In this document: positions 43,323-53,373 of the stretch, in pieces | Numbering within the stretch: position 1 is the first letter of the stretch | Layout of the letters: each line of letters starts with the position of its first letter | DNA from: Prorocentrum cordatum | Taxonomy: Eukaryota > Sar > Dinophyceae > Prorocentrales > Prorocentraceae | Direction of reading: 5' to 3' | NCBI GenBank assembly: GCA_963575745.1 | Contig: CAUYUJ010012747.1 | Span: 290,952-354,951, forward strand | DNA: 64,000 bases | Made by a program: the position numbers and the translations under genes | Notes under the pieces: generated by a model | Databases searched by the model: none | What the model saw: only the letters and a program-made list of their open reading frames with translations | What the model was told of the DNA's origin: nothing

Positions 43323-44104
43323 GGTAGGTTCGTGCGGCGTCGGCGCGCGCAAAGGTTTTTGACACCGCGTCGATCGTTCAACCTTGAATCGATCGCGGCC
43401 CCGATCGTTCAAGGTTGAATTCAATCGGGTCCAGGGGCGTTACCGCGTCTTTCGGTCCTTCCGCGTCGCAGAATTCGGCGGTGGACAGACCTCCCTTTTG
43501 TAAACTACCCTTTAGTGAAAAACGGCCTAAGACCGAAACCGACGGACCTTGACCCGCAAAAACGACGGCCGCGACGCCCTCTCGCGAACCGAAAACGGCC
43601 AATTCGCTAATCGACGTGTCAGGGTTGGAGGTAACTTTTAGCGGAAGAGGCTCGCTCTCGCCCCGCCGAGCAAAAAGTGTCAGGGTTGGAGGTCTACGAC
43701 CTCCGAAAAAATTCAGCCTTGAACGCCTTCGCCGGCGTCGCCGGCGCGCCATCGCCTCACGAACCGACCGTAATCCTAGGCATGGGTGCTCTTTGCTGCG
43801 CGGCCTGCCGATCGCTGCGTGCGCGGTGCGGCAGCGGCGGGCTGCGCGCGCTTGGGCCTGAAAAGCTGGCGCCCGCGAAGGGGGCCTAGACATGAGCAGG
43901 GACCGACACGCCCGACTTAACCCTAGGCCTTGAGCCGGCAGAGAAAAACCGTCCGCGGACGTCCGCAGCCGAAGTCTTGACCTGCCTCCCCGACCGCTCC
44001 CGCCCTCACCACATGAGCGTAAGCCGCACCATGTTGCACTTGTCCACCCAGAAGCCGCGCCACAGCCCGTACTCGGGGTCGTGGTACTTCGGCTCCACCT
44101 CATG
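43323..44104. other. No gene; inverted motif and a family A end fragment
   Basis: At 43369-43416 a TTCAACCTTGAA..CGATCG motif is followed by its inverted copy CGATCGTTCAAGGTTGAA. TGTCAGGGTTGGAGGT is duplicated at 43617 and 43678. At 43896-43919 an isolated GGACCGACACGCCCGACTTAA-like stretch looks like a lone right end of a family A MITE. Confidence 0.5.
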
Positions 44105-44270
44105 AGACGAAGCCAGGACCAGGGCACGCTCGGACTGGGAGGCATCTGAGATCTCTGAAATCCTGGGGTCCTCGAGGATGTGTCGGGCGCCGCTGCCGTT
44201 CCAGAGCGCTCTGGAAGGCTCTGAAAGCGTTCCTGGAACGCTCTGGACCGATCTGGTTATCCTGGTCATG
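44105..44270 (+). mobile_element. MITE family E, copy 1
   Basis: The core CCAGAGCGCTCTGG..AGCGTTCCTGGAACGCTCTGG (44201-44247) is preceded by GGATGTGTCGGGCGCCG and by GATCTCTGAAATC. The same blocks occur, in reverse, in the nested copy at 46039-46210 and in the copy near 46.5 kb. Outer ends are approximate. Confidence 0.65.
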
Positions 44271-44690
44271 GGCCCGCCCAGCCGCGTCCAGGCGGAACGG
44301 GGAGGTGGGAAACTCAAATCTGTGACGCCTTGGTTTTTTCAGTGCGGGTTCCCCAGGCCTCCCGAACGCTCCCCGGGGACCAGCTAGTCGTCCTGGGCAG
44401 CTTATTGACCGTCCTAGGGCCCGTGGCCTCAGCAGAAACACAAGTCGGCGAACAGAAACCTTGACTTCTGTTCAAGATGTTGGAAATCTGGGGGGGGAGC
44501 AGGAAGATGAGGAAGGAGCAGGCGCTTCGCTTCCGCCTCGAAGCCGTCGAGGGCGAGGTGGGCCGACAACAGCGACCCCACCTCGTGGCGCGACTCAGCG
44601 GCAGTGACCTCGAAGAGGGCCCGCAACGCCACATCGTCGGTCGGGATCTCGGTGGAACACTGCATGTGTCCCGCCTTGGGGGTCCACGCG
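44271..44690. other. No gene recognised
   Basis: Mixed sequence with no supported feature. Confidence 0.5.
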
Positions 44691-44735
44691 CTCCTCCTCC
44701 TCCTCCTCCTCCTCCTCCTCGTCCTCCTCCTCCGT
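44691..44735. repeat. (TCC)n microsatellite
   Basis: TCC tract with one GTC interruption. Confidence 0.9.
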
Positions 44736-45353
44736 CGCCTCGTTCCCTGTGTTTGGGCCCTTGAGGGCGCCCTTCATTGCTGCGCGCGGGCGCGGCTCGG
44801 AAGACTGGTCAGGGCTGGCCCCAGGAACCTGTCTTGAGCAGACTCTTTCGGCCCGCCTCCTGAGAACCAGCAAGACCGCATAAGCGCACGTTTTCGAGTT
44901 TCCTCGCAGCTCTCAGCGGGCGGAGAACGTCACAGCATGAATTGTTCCTCCGTCGGGGGCGCCGGTCCCAGGGCACCTACGTGGTGGCCGGTGAGGCTAC
45001 AAACTCTCCAGCCGCCCCAGGGCAGGCGCCTCCGCTCGCGGAACAGCTTACGGTGGGGGCATGGGGCACGGAACCAGTGGACCAAGAGCCCAAGCCTGGC
45101 CACGGACGCCACCGCCGCCCTCATGATTTTTGGGGGGATCGAGACATCAGAGAGGCGAGCTATCACTGGTTCTGGAGGTTACTCCGTCTTTGCCAGATGT
45201 CACACACACGGTTGCGGTATCCCCCCCCCCCATCGGTTGGTCGCGACGTGGACGGTGCGGACATCCTCCAAATATCGCGCCCCTTGCGAGGCGCCGCGCC
45301 TCAAGGGGAAAGGGCGTGCCTCATCTCTTCTTCCTCCCGGACACATTCTAATA
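44736..45353. other. No gene recognised
   Basis: GC-rich sequence without recognisable content. Confidence 0.5.
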
Positions 45354-45516
45354 TTAGGTCGGGCATGTACTCCTACAGGGAGATTCTGGACGAAACTTAA
45401 AAATATGTAGCCAACATGTTTCAAACATTGTCGAACAACTGCTCAACAAATCGTCCCGAGACTATCTTCTGGACTATGTTTGAATATTCCTCCTGTAGAG
45501 GACGCGCTCGACTTAA
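45354..45516 (+). mobile_element. MITE family A, copy 7
   Basis: The left end is TTAGGTCGGGCATGTAC and the right end is CCTCCTGTAGAGGACGCGC with TCGACTTAA. The internal ATCGTCC..GAGACTAT block is present. The flanks TTCTAATA and CCTTGGGA do not match, so the target duplication is lost or one flank is rearranged. Confidence 0.85.
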
Positions 45517-45639
45517 CCTTGGGACCGAGAGCGGCCCCCGAAGACACCACAAATTGACCAGATAATACCGTCCCCCAACCCCTCCGCCGTGATTTTTTCA
45601 CATCGCCGACACGTAGAAAACTCGACCCCTTACCCAGAA

Positions 45640-45790
45640 TTAGGTCGGGCATGTCCGCCTACAGGCGGATTTTGAAGGACAAATGCAAAAAAGACACCCC
45701 AATATGCAAACATAGTAAAAAATAATCAAAAAATCGTCCCCTGATTTTTTGGTGGACCATTCCTCCTGTAGAAAGACACGCCCGACTGAA
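45640..45790 (+). mobile_element. MITE family A, copy 8
   Basis: Runs from TTAGGTCGGGCATGTCCGCC to GACACGCCCGACTGAA, 151 bp. It lies only 123 bp from copy 7. Flanks ACCCAGAA and CCCCAGGA match at six of eight positions. Confidence 0.88.
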
Positions 45791-45918
45791 CCCCAGGACC
45801 AGCTTTCCGTCCGGAGTCGTTTTTTGACGGGGCCGAAGATAGCTCAAGACCTCCCGCTGTGATTCTTTCACAGCGCGAGGGGGTCTGGCGGCGGAGATCT
45901 ATATGTCTCCAGTAGACA

Positions 45919-46237
45919 GGCGCGTTCCACTGCTCGCAACGTGACTCCTCGCAAATGGCCTGGAACCGCCGGGGGGGGATCCACGCGAAATTACATCGAA
46001 GCAGACGTGTGCTTTTCGGACGTTTGCGAGTAGGTACTTTAAAACAGGGCTAGGATCGGGACACATCGCTCCAGAGCGTTCCGGAGCGCTCTGAGAGCGT
46101 TCCAGAACGCTCTGGAGCGGCCGCGGCGCCCAATACATCCTCCAAACCCGCCGATTCTCAGAGATTTCGAGTTATCCCGATCCGATTTTGTCCCGATCTT
46201 CGCGTCGTTTTAGCTTTGCGAGCAGTGGAACGCGCCC
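45919..46237 (+). mobile_element. MITE family D, copy 2, split by a nested element
   Basis: The left arm GGCGCGTTCCACTGCTCGCA and the right arm TTGCGAGCAGTGGAACGCGC are near-perfect inverted repeats. The interior matches copy 1 (25424-25569) up to GCGAGTAGGTACTTT, then a family E element intervenes, and matching resumes at CTTTGCGAG. Copy 1 therefore shows the uninterrupted form. Confidence 0.82.
46039..46210 (-). mobile_element. MITE family E, copy 2, nested in family D
   Basis: The insert is about 172 bp. Its ends AAAACAGGGC..GATCGGGACA and TGTCCCGATC..GTCGTTTT are inverted relative to each other. CTTT stands on both sides, a possible 4-bp target duplication. The core AGCGTTCCGGAGCGCTCTG and AGCGTTCCAGAACGCTCTGG matches the other two family E copies in reverse orientation. 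Confidence 0.78.
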
Positions 46238-46449
46238 GGTGCGCATGGAAGGCAAGGCCCAGGCTTCGGCGTGCCGGCCTCGGCGGCCTGCACCACCGCG
46301 GGGTGGACGAAGCGGGAGGCCACCGCCGCGAGGGCGGCGGCGCGCATGACGCTCTCGGGGCGCCAGATCTGCCGGAGGGCCGACTCCGCCACCTCCCGCG
46401 CGCGGGCCGCGTTGATCACGCCCCACACGAGCCTGCGACGTGAGCCAAA

Positions 46450-46625
46450 GAAATGAGGCGAGGCCGGGGCGAGGATCACCTCGGGTGAAGCTCCATCGAG
46501 GATCTCGGAGGTCCGGCGGCTCTGGATGGGGGTCTCGGGCGCCGCGGGCTTCTCAGAGCGTTGCGGAACGCTCTGGGAGCGTCCCTGAACGCTCTGGGAC
46601 GAATGTCTCTCGTCCTGGCCCCGCC
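46450..46625 (+). mobile_element. MITE family E, copy 3
   Basis: The core CAGAGCGTTGCGGAACGCTC and GAGCGTCCCTGAACGCTCTGG (46554-46597) is preceded by TCGGGCGCCG and GAGGATCTCGGAGG, as in copy 1. Outer ends are approximate. Confidence 0.62.
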
Positions 46626-47040
46626 CGTTAAAAACCCGATTGCCAACTTCCAGGGATCTTCTGACCCGGGTCAATCCAAACCGGGGTCAGTCAGGCTTGG
46701 CAGGATCTCGCGAAGCCCTGCGGCGTCCTGCACGCTAATAACCCGGGTCTGTGCAACCCTGGCTCTGCAGGATCCTGCAATCTCTGGGGCTCTGGCTGAC
46801 CCCCGTTTGCATTGACCCCCGTCCCAATGCTCCCGAAAGGTACTGAACACTTCAGTGCTGAGATGTGTCTGTCTTCGGCCTCGGGGGGGCCCTCGCCGGG
46901 CCCCAGAAGAACCACTCGGGACGAGACGCCGGCCCTGGGGAGAGCGTCGCAGCTTCAGGGGGCCCCGCACGGAACAAGGCAAGGCATCGGGTGTCTGGGA
47001 TCCAAGGATGACAAGCTTGAGCTTTTCCACCATCGGGTGC
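46626..47040. other. No gene recognised
   Basis: An AACCCGGGTC/GACCCGGGTC motif recurs with inverted forms at 46660-46760. No gene. Confidence 0.5.
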
Positions 47041-47044
47041 TTCA

Positions 47045-47172
47045 CTCGCCATCGCTCGGACGTCCATTTCCAGTGTATTTTTTCGGTTTTCTGCGTGTTT
47101 TTTTGTTTTTGGGCTCGATGGTCCTCAATGGTTCTCGCCGAAAGAAAATGCACACGTCCGAGCGATGCCAGG
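47045..47172 (+). mobile_element. MITE family B, copy 1, with TTCA target duplication
   Basis: A 128-bp foldback element from CTCGCCATCGCTCGGACGTC to CACGTCCGAGCGATGCCAGG. TTCA flanks it on both sides (47041-47044 and 47173-47176). The interior carries TTTTCGG..TGCGTGTTTTTT and TGGTTCTCGCCG. Confidence 0.9.
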
Positions 47173-47384
47173 TTCAGCCTCGTTGGGCTTGCAGCCCTCG
47201 GGCTTGTCAACCTCAGGCTCGGAGCCTCCCGCCCACGAAGCTGTCGATGCGGTGCTTCACCTGCAGGCGGCACGGGCGGCAGCCTTCGGAGGCCCGGGCG
47301 GGCTTCTTTGGAGCGGCGCTGGGCCCCCCCGCCCCGGGCGCGTGCCGCGCGCCTGGGGCTGCGCTGCGGCGCTGGAGGCGCCGC
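47173..47384. other. Spacer between two family B MITEs
   Basis: GC-rich DNA with no gene. It contains GCCGCCTCGCC-type motifs only. Confidence 0.5.
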
Positions 47385-47515
47385 CTCGCCATCGCTCGGA
47401 CGTCCATCTCCCGTGCATTTTTCGGTTTCGTGCGTGTTTTTTTCCTCGATGGTCCAGGATGGTCCTCGATGGTTCTCGCCGAGAAAAAAATTGTACACGT
47501 CCGAGCGATGCCAGG
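47385..47515 (+). mobile_element. MITE family B, copy 2, with CCGC target duplication
   Basis: A 131-bp foldback element with the same terminal CATCGCTCGGACGT inverted repeats and interior. CCGC flanks both ends (47381-47384 and 47516-47519). Confidence 0.9.
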
Positions 47516-47929
47516 CCGCTGGGGGGGGTCCAGCGCAATTCCAGGAAGTCCGCTCGGGCCTCCGAACGTTAACGGTGGGGGCACTGGGCCAAGGAAGCCT
47601 CAGAGGAGGAATCCGGGGTCTGGAAGCCAGCAGGATTCCAATCGCGGATCGGCCATGGATGTCACCGCCGCCCTCTTCAGATAAGGAACCCTCCAGGGTC
47701 TGAAGCCTTCTGGGCACATTCCTTAACCAACGCCCCCACCGTATGCTCACAGTTGTCTGCTCTTCGTGACGGAGGTGCGGCGAGGAGGGCGGCCTTGCAG
47801 GAAGGCGGGGGGGCTCGCTTCCGAGAAAGGCGCCTCGGTAAGCCGGGGAAGCTTCTGCGAACAAGCCTGCCTTGGGATGCAGGAGGCCATGCCAGTACGA
47901 TGTGCCCTGCTCGGAGGCGTGCGTCCGAC
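47516..47929. other. No gene recognised
   Basis: GC-rich DNA leading into a long palindrome. Confidence 0.5.
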
Positions 47930-47945
47930 CCGGGCGGCGCTACGC

Positions 47946-48101
47946 AGAAGGCATCTATACACCACCACCGTGCCAGGCCAGGGCCATCTTGGCCCTGGCA
48001 TGGTGTATACGCCATCCTGGCCGAGGCCAGGAGGGCCTATACACCATCCTGGAACCCAGGATGGCCCTGGCCTGGCACGGTGGTGGTGTATAGGTGCCTT
48101 C
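47946..48101. repeat. Long inverted repeat able to form a cruciform
   Basis: A 34-bp perfect inverted repeat: the arm starting CTATACACCACCACCGTGCC (47955-47988) pairs with 48060-48093. Outside it, GAAGGCA pairs with TGCCTTC. The 71-bp centre holds shorter inverted pieces (GTGTATAC, TATACACC, GGCCAGG), so the loop is structured too. Confidence 0.9.
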
Positions 48102-48539
48102 GTCGGCGGCGCGGCCAGGCAGCGCCCGCCGCCGAGCAGCTCCTGCGAGGTTTCTCGGCGCGCGCGCGTCGCCCCTGGCGGAGCGACGCCCACAGCGTAC
48201 GTCAGAATCGCGTCGCGCCGGCTTCGGCGTGGGCTTCCGACGCCGCGAGGACGAATTCGACCTTGAACGATCGGCCGTTTCCGCGACGTCCAAATCGTTC
48301 CGCATCGAACGATCCTGGGCCGCCCGCGGTGTTCAAAGTTGGACGCTGCTGGCGAGGTCGCCGCCGGTCGACACGACGCGAACCTGCCGCATTCGTGTGA
48401 TGGGGGGGGGGCGCCGACGTGCCTCCCGAGAAGCCTCCCCGCCTCCTTCGGAGGCAGCCCCCAGCGTGCCCCCGCCGTGCGTGTGCCGCGGAACGGGGAC
48501 CTTCATGAATCAAACGGTGTCGCCGCGCGGTTTGTTCTG
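48102..48539. other. No gene recognised
   Basis: GC-rich DNA. TCGACCTTGAACGATCGG at 48258-48275 resembles the inverted motif at 43.4 kb. Confidence 0.45.
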
Positions 48540-48662
48540 GACGCGCCGAAGTATACTCAAGAACTGCCCCCAAATAGCACAATACTATATAACAAATCGC
48601 CCCCATACTATTTTTGGCCTATTTTGGATTATTTCTCCTGTGGCGGGACACGCCCGACTTAC
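48540..48662 (+). mobile_element. MITE family A, copy 9 (left end lost)
   Basis: The right half is clear: ACAAATCGCCCCCATACTAT, TTTTTGG and then TCCTGTGGCGGGACACGCCC with GACTTAC. The left inverted repeat cannot be found upstream. Confidence 0.75.
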
Positions 48663-48848
48663 AAATACGGCCAGACCCTCTGCCGGCAAAACTGAGGAAC
48701 ATTCGACGGTACCCTCCCCCGGGATGCACAAGAACGTTCAGCAAACATGAAAAACATCAGCGTACCCTCCCCGAAGCGGCCTCGATCCTGTGACCTCGGT
48801 GCGACCGTATGTCTGCACGGTTTCCCCCGGGGCCGTAGGCGACCCGAG
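48663..48848. other. Short spacer, no gene
   Basis: No recognisable content. Confidence 0.5.
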
Positions 48849-48985
48849 GAGGAGGAGGAGGAGGAGGAGGAGGAGGAGGAGGAGGAGGAGGAGGAGGAGG
48901 GGGAGGGGGAGGGGGATATGGAGGAGGAGGAGGAGGGAGGAGAGGAGGAGGAGGAGGAGGAGGAGGAGGAGGAGGAGGAGGAGGG
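48849..48985. repeat. (GGA)n / (GGGGGA)n microsatellite
   Basis: GGA tract with a GGGGGA block and one ATATGGA interruption. Confidence 0.93.
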
Positions 48986-49751
48986 TATGTCGCCGCGCCG
49001 TGTGCCCTGAACGCGCCCAAGCAGACGAAGCCGGCACCGCGGCAGGCCCACGGCACACGCTGCTGCCGCGGCGGAACTTGCCCGTGGTGGCCGAGGCGCT
49101 CCCCCCGAGACGCGAGGCCGCGTGCCGGCACAAGCGGCGCGGCGAAGAGGACTGCAGCCGTGCGTCGGAGCACTCTCCCACTCTTCGCTCTCTCTGGAAG
49201 GTGGGGCTTCCACGGCCCTGGTGAGCAGTGCCCTGGTTTGGGAGGCCCCGGGCCACCTCCTCCGCGAGGACGATGCCCTCGCACGGGCCCGCAGCGCCCA
49301 TGCCCCTGCCGCAGGAGCAGCAACCACCGGGTCGGTAAATCGAGTCGAATCGGAGTGTGCGTTGGCTCGGACTGCATCGGCGAGGAGGCAGAGTCGGATC
49401 GAATCGGCCGCGCCGGGATGCACGGCGGCGCCACGCAAGCGTCGGGCCGCATCGGGTCGTCGGAATACCGGGATCGAATGGGGTCGAACGGGCCAACATC
49501 GAGAGCGGCTCGCGTCGGTCGGATTGAAACGGGCCCCGCCTGTCGCCGCCCCTCCGCCTCCGCGAGACGCAGAGCAGCCACGCCCGCAGCTGCGCACGCC
49601 ACATGGCCTGCACGGAGGCCTCGTCGGCGTGGCGTGAGGCCTCGCAGAGCCACGCGCGGAACTCGTGCAGGGAGGCGTCGCCGCGGTAGTGGCAGAAGCG
49701 CCACCGCGCCTCGTGCAGCAGCCGCTCCTCTCACGAGCGGCGAACCTGGCC
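48986..49751. other. No gene recognised
   Basis: GC-rich DNA with repeated GTCGAATCGG/GGATCGAATC-like motifs around 49330-49520. Long open frames have no identifiable domain. Confidence 0.5.
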
Positions 49752-49909
49752 TTAGGTCGGGCATGTCCTCCTACATGGGGATTTTTTTGGCGAACAATGA
49801 AACATGGACCAAACATGCTCAAATATGATAAAAATGATCGACGCATCGTCCCACTACTATGCTTTGATTAGTTTTGAATCGTCCTCCTGTAGAGGGACGT
49901 GCCCGACCC
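49752..49909 (+). mobile_element. MITE family A, copy 10
   Basis: The left end is TTAGGTCGGGCATGTCCTCC and the right end is CCTGTAGAGGGACGTGCCC with GACCCA. The last bases of the right end have mutated and the flanks no longer match. Confidence 0.83.
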
Positions 49910-50141
49910 AGCCACACCCGCGCCCTCGCGGTCTGGACTCTGGGGCGCGATCCCGCGGCTGCGCGGTCGCGCGTGTACGTTCCGCGCGGGGCATCCACGA
50001 AGAAACGCTCCGCACTTGCGGGGTCGCGGCGCACGGGCCCGGCCCGCGAGGCCGTGGAGGCGGACACGGCTTTCACCCACGATCCTCGGCCATCGAGTCC
50101 AGGGAGCCTGGGGAGGGAAGCATGCACCCGTGCCGCTACTC

Positions 50142-50292
50142 TCAGGTGGGGCGTGTCCCCCTACAGGCGGATTTTGGACGAGAAATGAAAAGTACCCCCA
50201 AAAAGCTAAACACATTGGTAGAAACATCATCCTCATACCATGTTCTAACTATTTTTGAATATTCCACCTGTAGGAGGACACGCCCGACTTAA
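50142..50292 (+). mobile_element. MITE family A, copy 11, perfect 8-bp target duplication
   Basis: A 151-bp element from TCAGGTGGGGCGTGTCCCC to GGACACGCCCGACTTAA. CGCTACTC is present on both sides (50134-50141 and 50293-50300), a perfect 8-bp duplication. Confidence 0.95.
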
Positions 50293-50300
50293 CGCTACTC

Positions 50301-50565
50301 CGTGGACCTCCCGGGATGCGTCCTGACTGTGAGACGAGTCCGGCCGTGGCGGCGAGGGAAGGGCAGAGGCATCGGCACCGCTCCGAACACGCCACGTTCC
50401 GACTCTTCCCGTGCGGAGCCCCTTCAGTCCCAATAACCTTCCCTGGGGCGAGTTTTTCGTCCCAGAGGACTCTTGGACGGCTGCCAGGGCCCCGGGGCCA
50501 GCCGAGAGCCCCCCCCCCGAGGCCGACAACGGCCAGGCGACCCCCATGTCCGGATATCCTCACGA
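50301..50565. other. Spacer between family A MITEs, no gene
   Basis: GC-rich spacer without recognisable content. Confidence 0.5.
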
Positions 50566-50573
50566 CGCCAGCA

Positions 50574-51849
50574 TTCGGTCGGGCGTGTCCACCTACAGGG
50601 GGATTTTAGGCGCAAAACTAAATATAGTCAAAAACAATATTCCTAATTAGCCTGGCGAAGGACCCAACCATATGCAGTTGTGGGTATCGCATTCGGGGGA
50701 GCCCCGTATGGGGCCACGAAACGCTGTACTGGGTGGGGGGGACGCATGCGAACTGCGCCACTGGGACCTTCGGTGGAGCTCCCTATGGGGCCACGAACCG
50801 CTGCCCTGGGTGGGGGGGAACGCATGCGAACTGCGCCACTGGGGCCTTCGGTGGAGCTCCCTATGGGGCCACGAAACGCAGCCCTGGGTGAGGGAACCGC
50901 ATGCGGGCTGTGCCACTGGGACCTTCGGTGGAGCTCCCTATGGGGCTACGAACGCTGCCCTGGGTGGGGGAACCGCATGCGGGCTGTGCCACTGGGACCT
51001 TCGGTGGAGCTCCCTATGGGGCCAAGGGGACCGCATGCGGGCTGTGCCACTGGAACCTTCGGTGGAGCTCCCTATGGGGGTACGAAACGCGCCCTGGGGG
51101 GAACCGCATGCGGGCACTGTTCGCCACTGCCGCCTGCGGGCTGTGCCACTGGGACCTTCGGTGGAGCTCCCTATGGGGCCACGAACCGCTGCCCTGGGTG
51201 GGGGAACCGCATGCGGGCTGTGCCACTGGGACCTTCGGTGGAGCTCCCTATGGGGCTACGAAACGCTGCCCTGGGTGGGGGAACCGCATGCGGGCTGTGC
51301 CACTGGGACCTTCGGTGGAGCTCCCTATGGGGCTACGAAACGCTGCCCTGGGTGGGGGAACCGCATGCGGGCTGTGCCACTGGGACCTTCGGTGGAGCTC
51401 CCTATGGGGCTACGAAACGCTGCCCTGGGTGGGGCATGGGACCACACCCCATGCGGGCTGTGCCACTGGCCTTCGGTGGAGCTCCCCATGGGGCTACGAA
51501 CCCGCATGCTGGGGGACCTTCGGTGGAGCTCCCTATGGGGCGAAACGCTGCCCTGGGTGGGGGAACCGCATGCGGGCTGTTCCACTGGACCTTCGGTGGA
51601 GCTCCCTATGGGGCTACGAAACGTGTGAGGGGTGTGCCGAGAGCAGAGGCAAGGAGGGGGAGGAGGGAGGAGGGCGAGGAGGGGGAGGAGGAGGAGAGGA
51701 GGTGGGACGCGGGGCGCTGTCTCTTCAAAACGAGGACCCAACACCACACGATGGTTGGGAAATAGTCAAAACAAATCTGAAAACAGTCCCCAGACTATTT
51801 TTTGACTATTTTTGAAGATACCTCCTCTAGAGGGACAGGCCCGACTGAA
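50574..51849 (+). mobile_element. MITE family A, copy 12, swollen to 1.28 kb by an internal minisatellite
   Basis: The left end TTCGGTCGGGCGTGTCC and CAGGGGGATTTTAGG (from 50574) and the right end GTCCCCAGACTATTTTTTG..GGACAGGCCCGACTGAA (to 51849) lie 1.1 kb apart. Flanking 8-mers CGCCAGCA (50566-50573) and CGCCAACA (51850-51857) match at seven of eight, showing that both ends belong to one insertion. The interior is mostly a 77-bp tandem array. Confidence 0.9.
50680..51640 (+). repeat. 77-bp minisatellite, about 12 units, inside a MITE
   Basis: Units of GGAGCTCCCTATGGGGC..ACGAAACGCTGCCCTGGG..GAACCGCATGCGGGCTG..CACTGGGACCTTCGGT repeat head to tail. Central units are almost identical; outer and some later units are shortened. 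The 77-bp period is not a multiple of three, so open frames through it are not proteins. Confidence 0.95.
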
Positions 51850-51857
51850 CGCCAACA

Positions 51858-52080
51858 TTTTCCTCCTCTGCGAGCCGAGCCACTGCGTGAAGCCCGCGCT
51901 CGGGGCCTGCGTGGAGGCCGCCGCCGGCGCACTGCCCGGCCCGAGCGCCGGCAGCAGCGCCAGGGCGGCCGCTCTGTCGCCGCCGCGGGCGCCCGACTGC
52001 AGCGAGTCGTTGGAGGCCCGCCGCTGCCGCGCCGCGTCGCCCAGAGGCGGGCGATCGACGTCTTATCCACGGCCCTGGTT
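51858..52080. other. No gene recognised
   Basis: GC-rich DNA without supported features. Confidence 0.5.
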
Positions 52081-52172
52081 CCACCTCCTCCTCCTCCTCC
52101 TCCTCCTCCTCTTCCTCCTCCGCCTCCCCCTCCTCCTCCGCCTCTTCCTCCTCCGCCTCCTCCTCCACATCA
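52081..52172. repeat. (TCC)n / (TCCGCC)n microsatellite
   Basis: TCC tract with CCTCCGCC interruptions. Confidence 0.9.
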
Positions 52173-52476
52173 TGGCCGAGGAAGCGGACGGGGCGGGAGG
52201 TCTGGTTGTCGGGGGAGCTGTCGTGGGGAGGTGGGATGAGCTTCTCTCGTGCTTCTGTATCGGGCCCTGATCGGGGCTGCGTGCCTCCAAGGGTCCCGAT
52301 CGGCTGGTGCTGTCCTGTGCAGTGGGCGACAGTCGCTGCGCAATTTCGTTGGAGTTCAGCCGGAAGCAAGTTTTTGGGCAGGTGCTCCCACTTGGAGTTC
52401 AGCTATGTGGTGCAGAAACGCGTGGCATTGCAGAGATTGCAGAGGGTCCGCGAACAGGTCTTGGTCTAGGTCCCCT

Positions 52477-52711
52477 CCTCCTCATCATCACTCCTCTTCC
52501 TCACCCACTCCACAAACGCCCGGGGGGCCAGATTGGGGACACTGACATCAAATCTGCCCCTGAAGCTATGTCGTTGACACATGCCGTCCCCTGATGTCAT
52601 CATCCTTCCTCTTGTTTTCCCGCTCCACAACCCCACGGGGGGCCAGAATTGGAACAAAGACAACAATCGGCCCCTGGAAGCAGTGTTTTTGACACATGCC
52701 CTCCCCTGATC
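52477..52711 (+). repeat. Tandem duplication, ~115-bp unit
   Basis: GACACATGCC..TCCCCTGAT occurs at 52576 and 52691, and CTCCACAA..GGGGGGCCAGA occurs in both units. The copies are diverged. Confidence 0.75.
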
Positions 52712-52883
52712 CTTCTATGCTGGAATTTTCCAATCGCGACCGACGAGATCGGTCGCTACCGATTTTGCCTCCACCTCCGGCATCGCTCGCGACCGATTGG
52801 CCTTAAAATCGGCCGCGACCCGTCGCGACCACAAACAACGCGGGCACCCCACGATCTGGACACTCCTCGGCGTCCAGGCTTGG

Positions 52884-53015
52884 CTCGCCATCGCTCGGAC
52901 GTCCATTCCCTGTGCTTTTTTCGGTCTCGTGCGTGGTTTCTTCGCCAAATGATCCAGGATGCTCCTCGACGGTCCTCGCCGGAGGAAAAAACGCACACGT
53001 CCGAGCGATGCTCCG
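52884..53015 (+). mobile_element. MITE family B, copy 3, with TTGG target duplication
   Basis: A 132-bp foldback element from CTCGCCATCGCTCGGACGTC to CACACGTCCGAGCGATGCTCCG. TTGG flanks both ends (52880-52883 and 53016-53019). Confidence 0.9.
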
Positions 53016-53218
53016 TTGGAGACCTCCCCGCGGGCATGGAGAACGCGCCGATCGCCGAGGGGGCGGGGGCCCGTCCCGCTGCTGCGACGGCAACGAGGGC
53101 GCCGAGGGCTCCGTGGGCCAGCCTGGGAGAGACCCCCGAGATCCGGGCGCTGCAGTCTCTCCTCGCGGCGCGTGCCTCCGCCCGGCCTCGCCGACCAGCC
53201 ATAACCAAGGGCTCCTAA

Positions 53219-53352
53219 GTTCGCGCTTCGCGCTGCGCGAAGCGCGAAGCGCGAATAACTTCGCGCTCTCGCGCCGCCCCCCAAGGGGGAGAAGAGGAGG
53301 ACGAGGAGGAGGAGGAGAAGGAACGAGGACCGCGAAGCGCGAATAACTTCGC
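53219..53352. repeat. TTCGCGC palindromic cluster
   Basis: TTCGCGCTTCGCG and its reverse complement CGCGAAGCGCGAA face each other at 53220-53252. GCGAAGCGCGAATAACTTCG recurs at about 53243 and 53333. The cluster can form hairpins. Confidence 0.75.
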
Positions 53353-53373
53353 GCCCTCGAGGGAGCCCTTGAT

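Noticed and set aside
43078-43919. One large family A element ending at the lone right end near 43919
   Set aside because: The 8-mer after the lone end (CCCTAGGC) partly resembles the left flank of copy 6, but copy 6 already has its own right end at 43322. The fragment is more simply a separate relic.
50672-51815. Open frames of 300-360 codons across the 77-bp array
   Set aside because: The period is not a multiple of three, so the peptides switch between three repeats. All three frames are open and the array lies inside a MITE.
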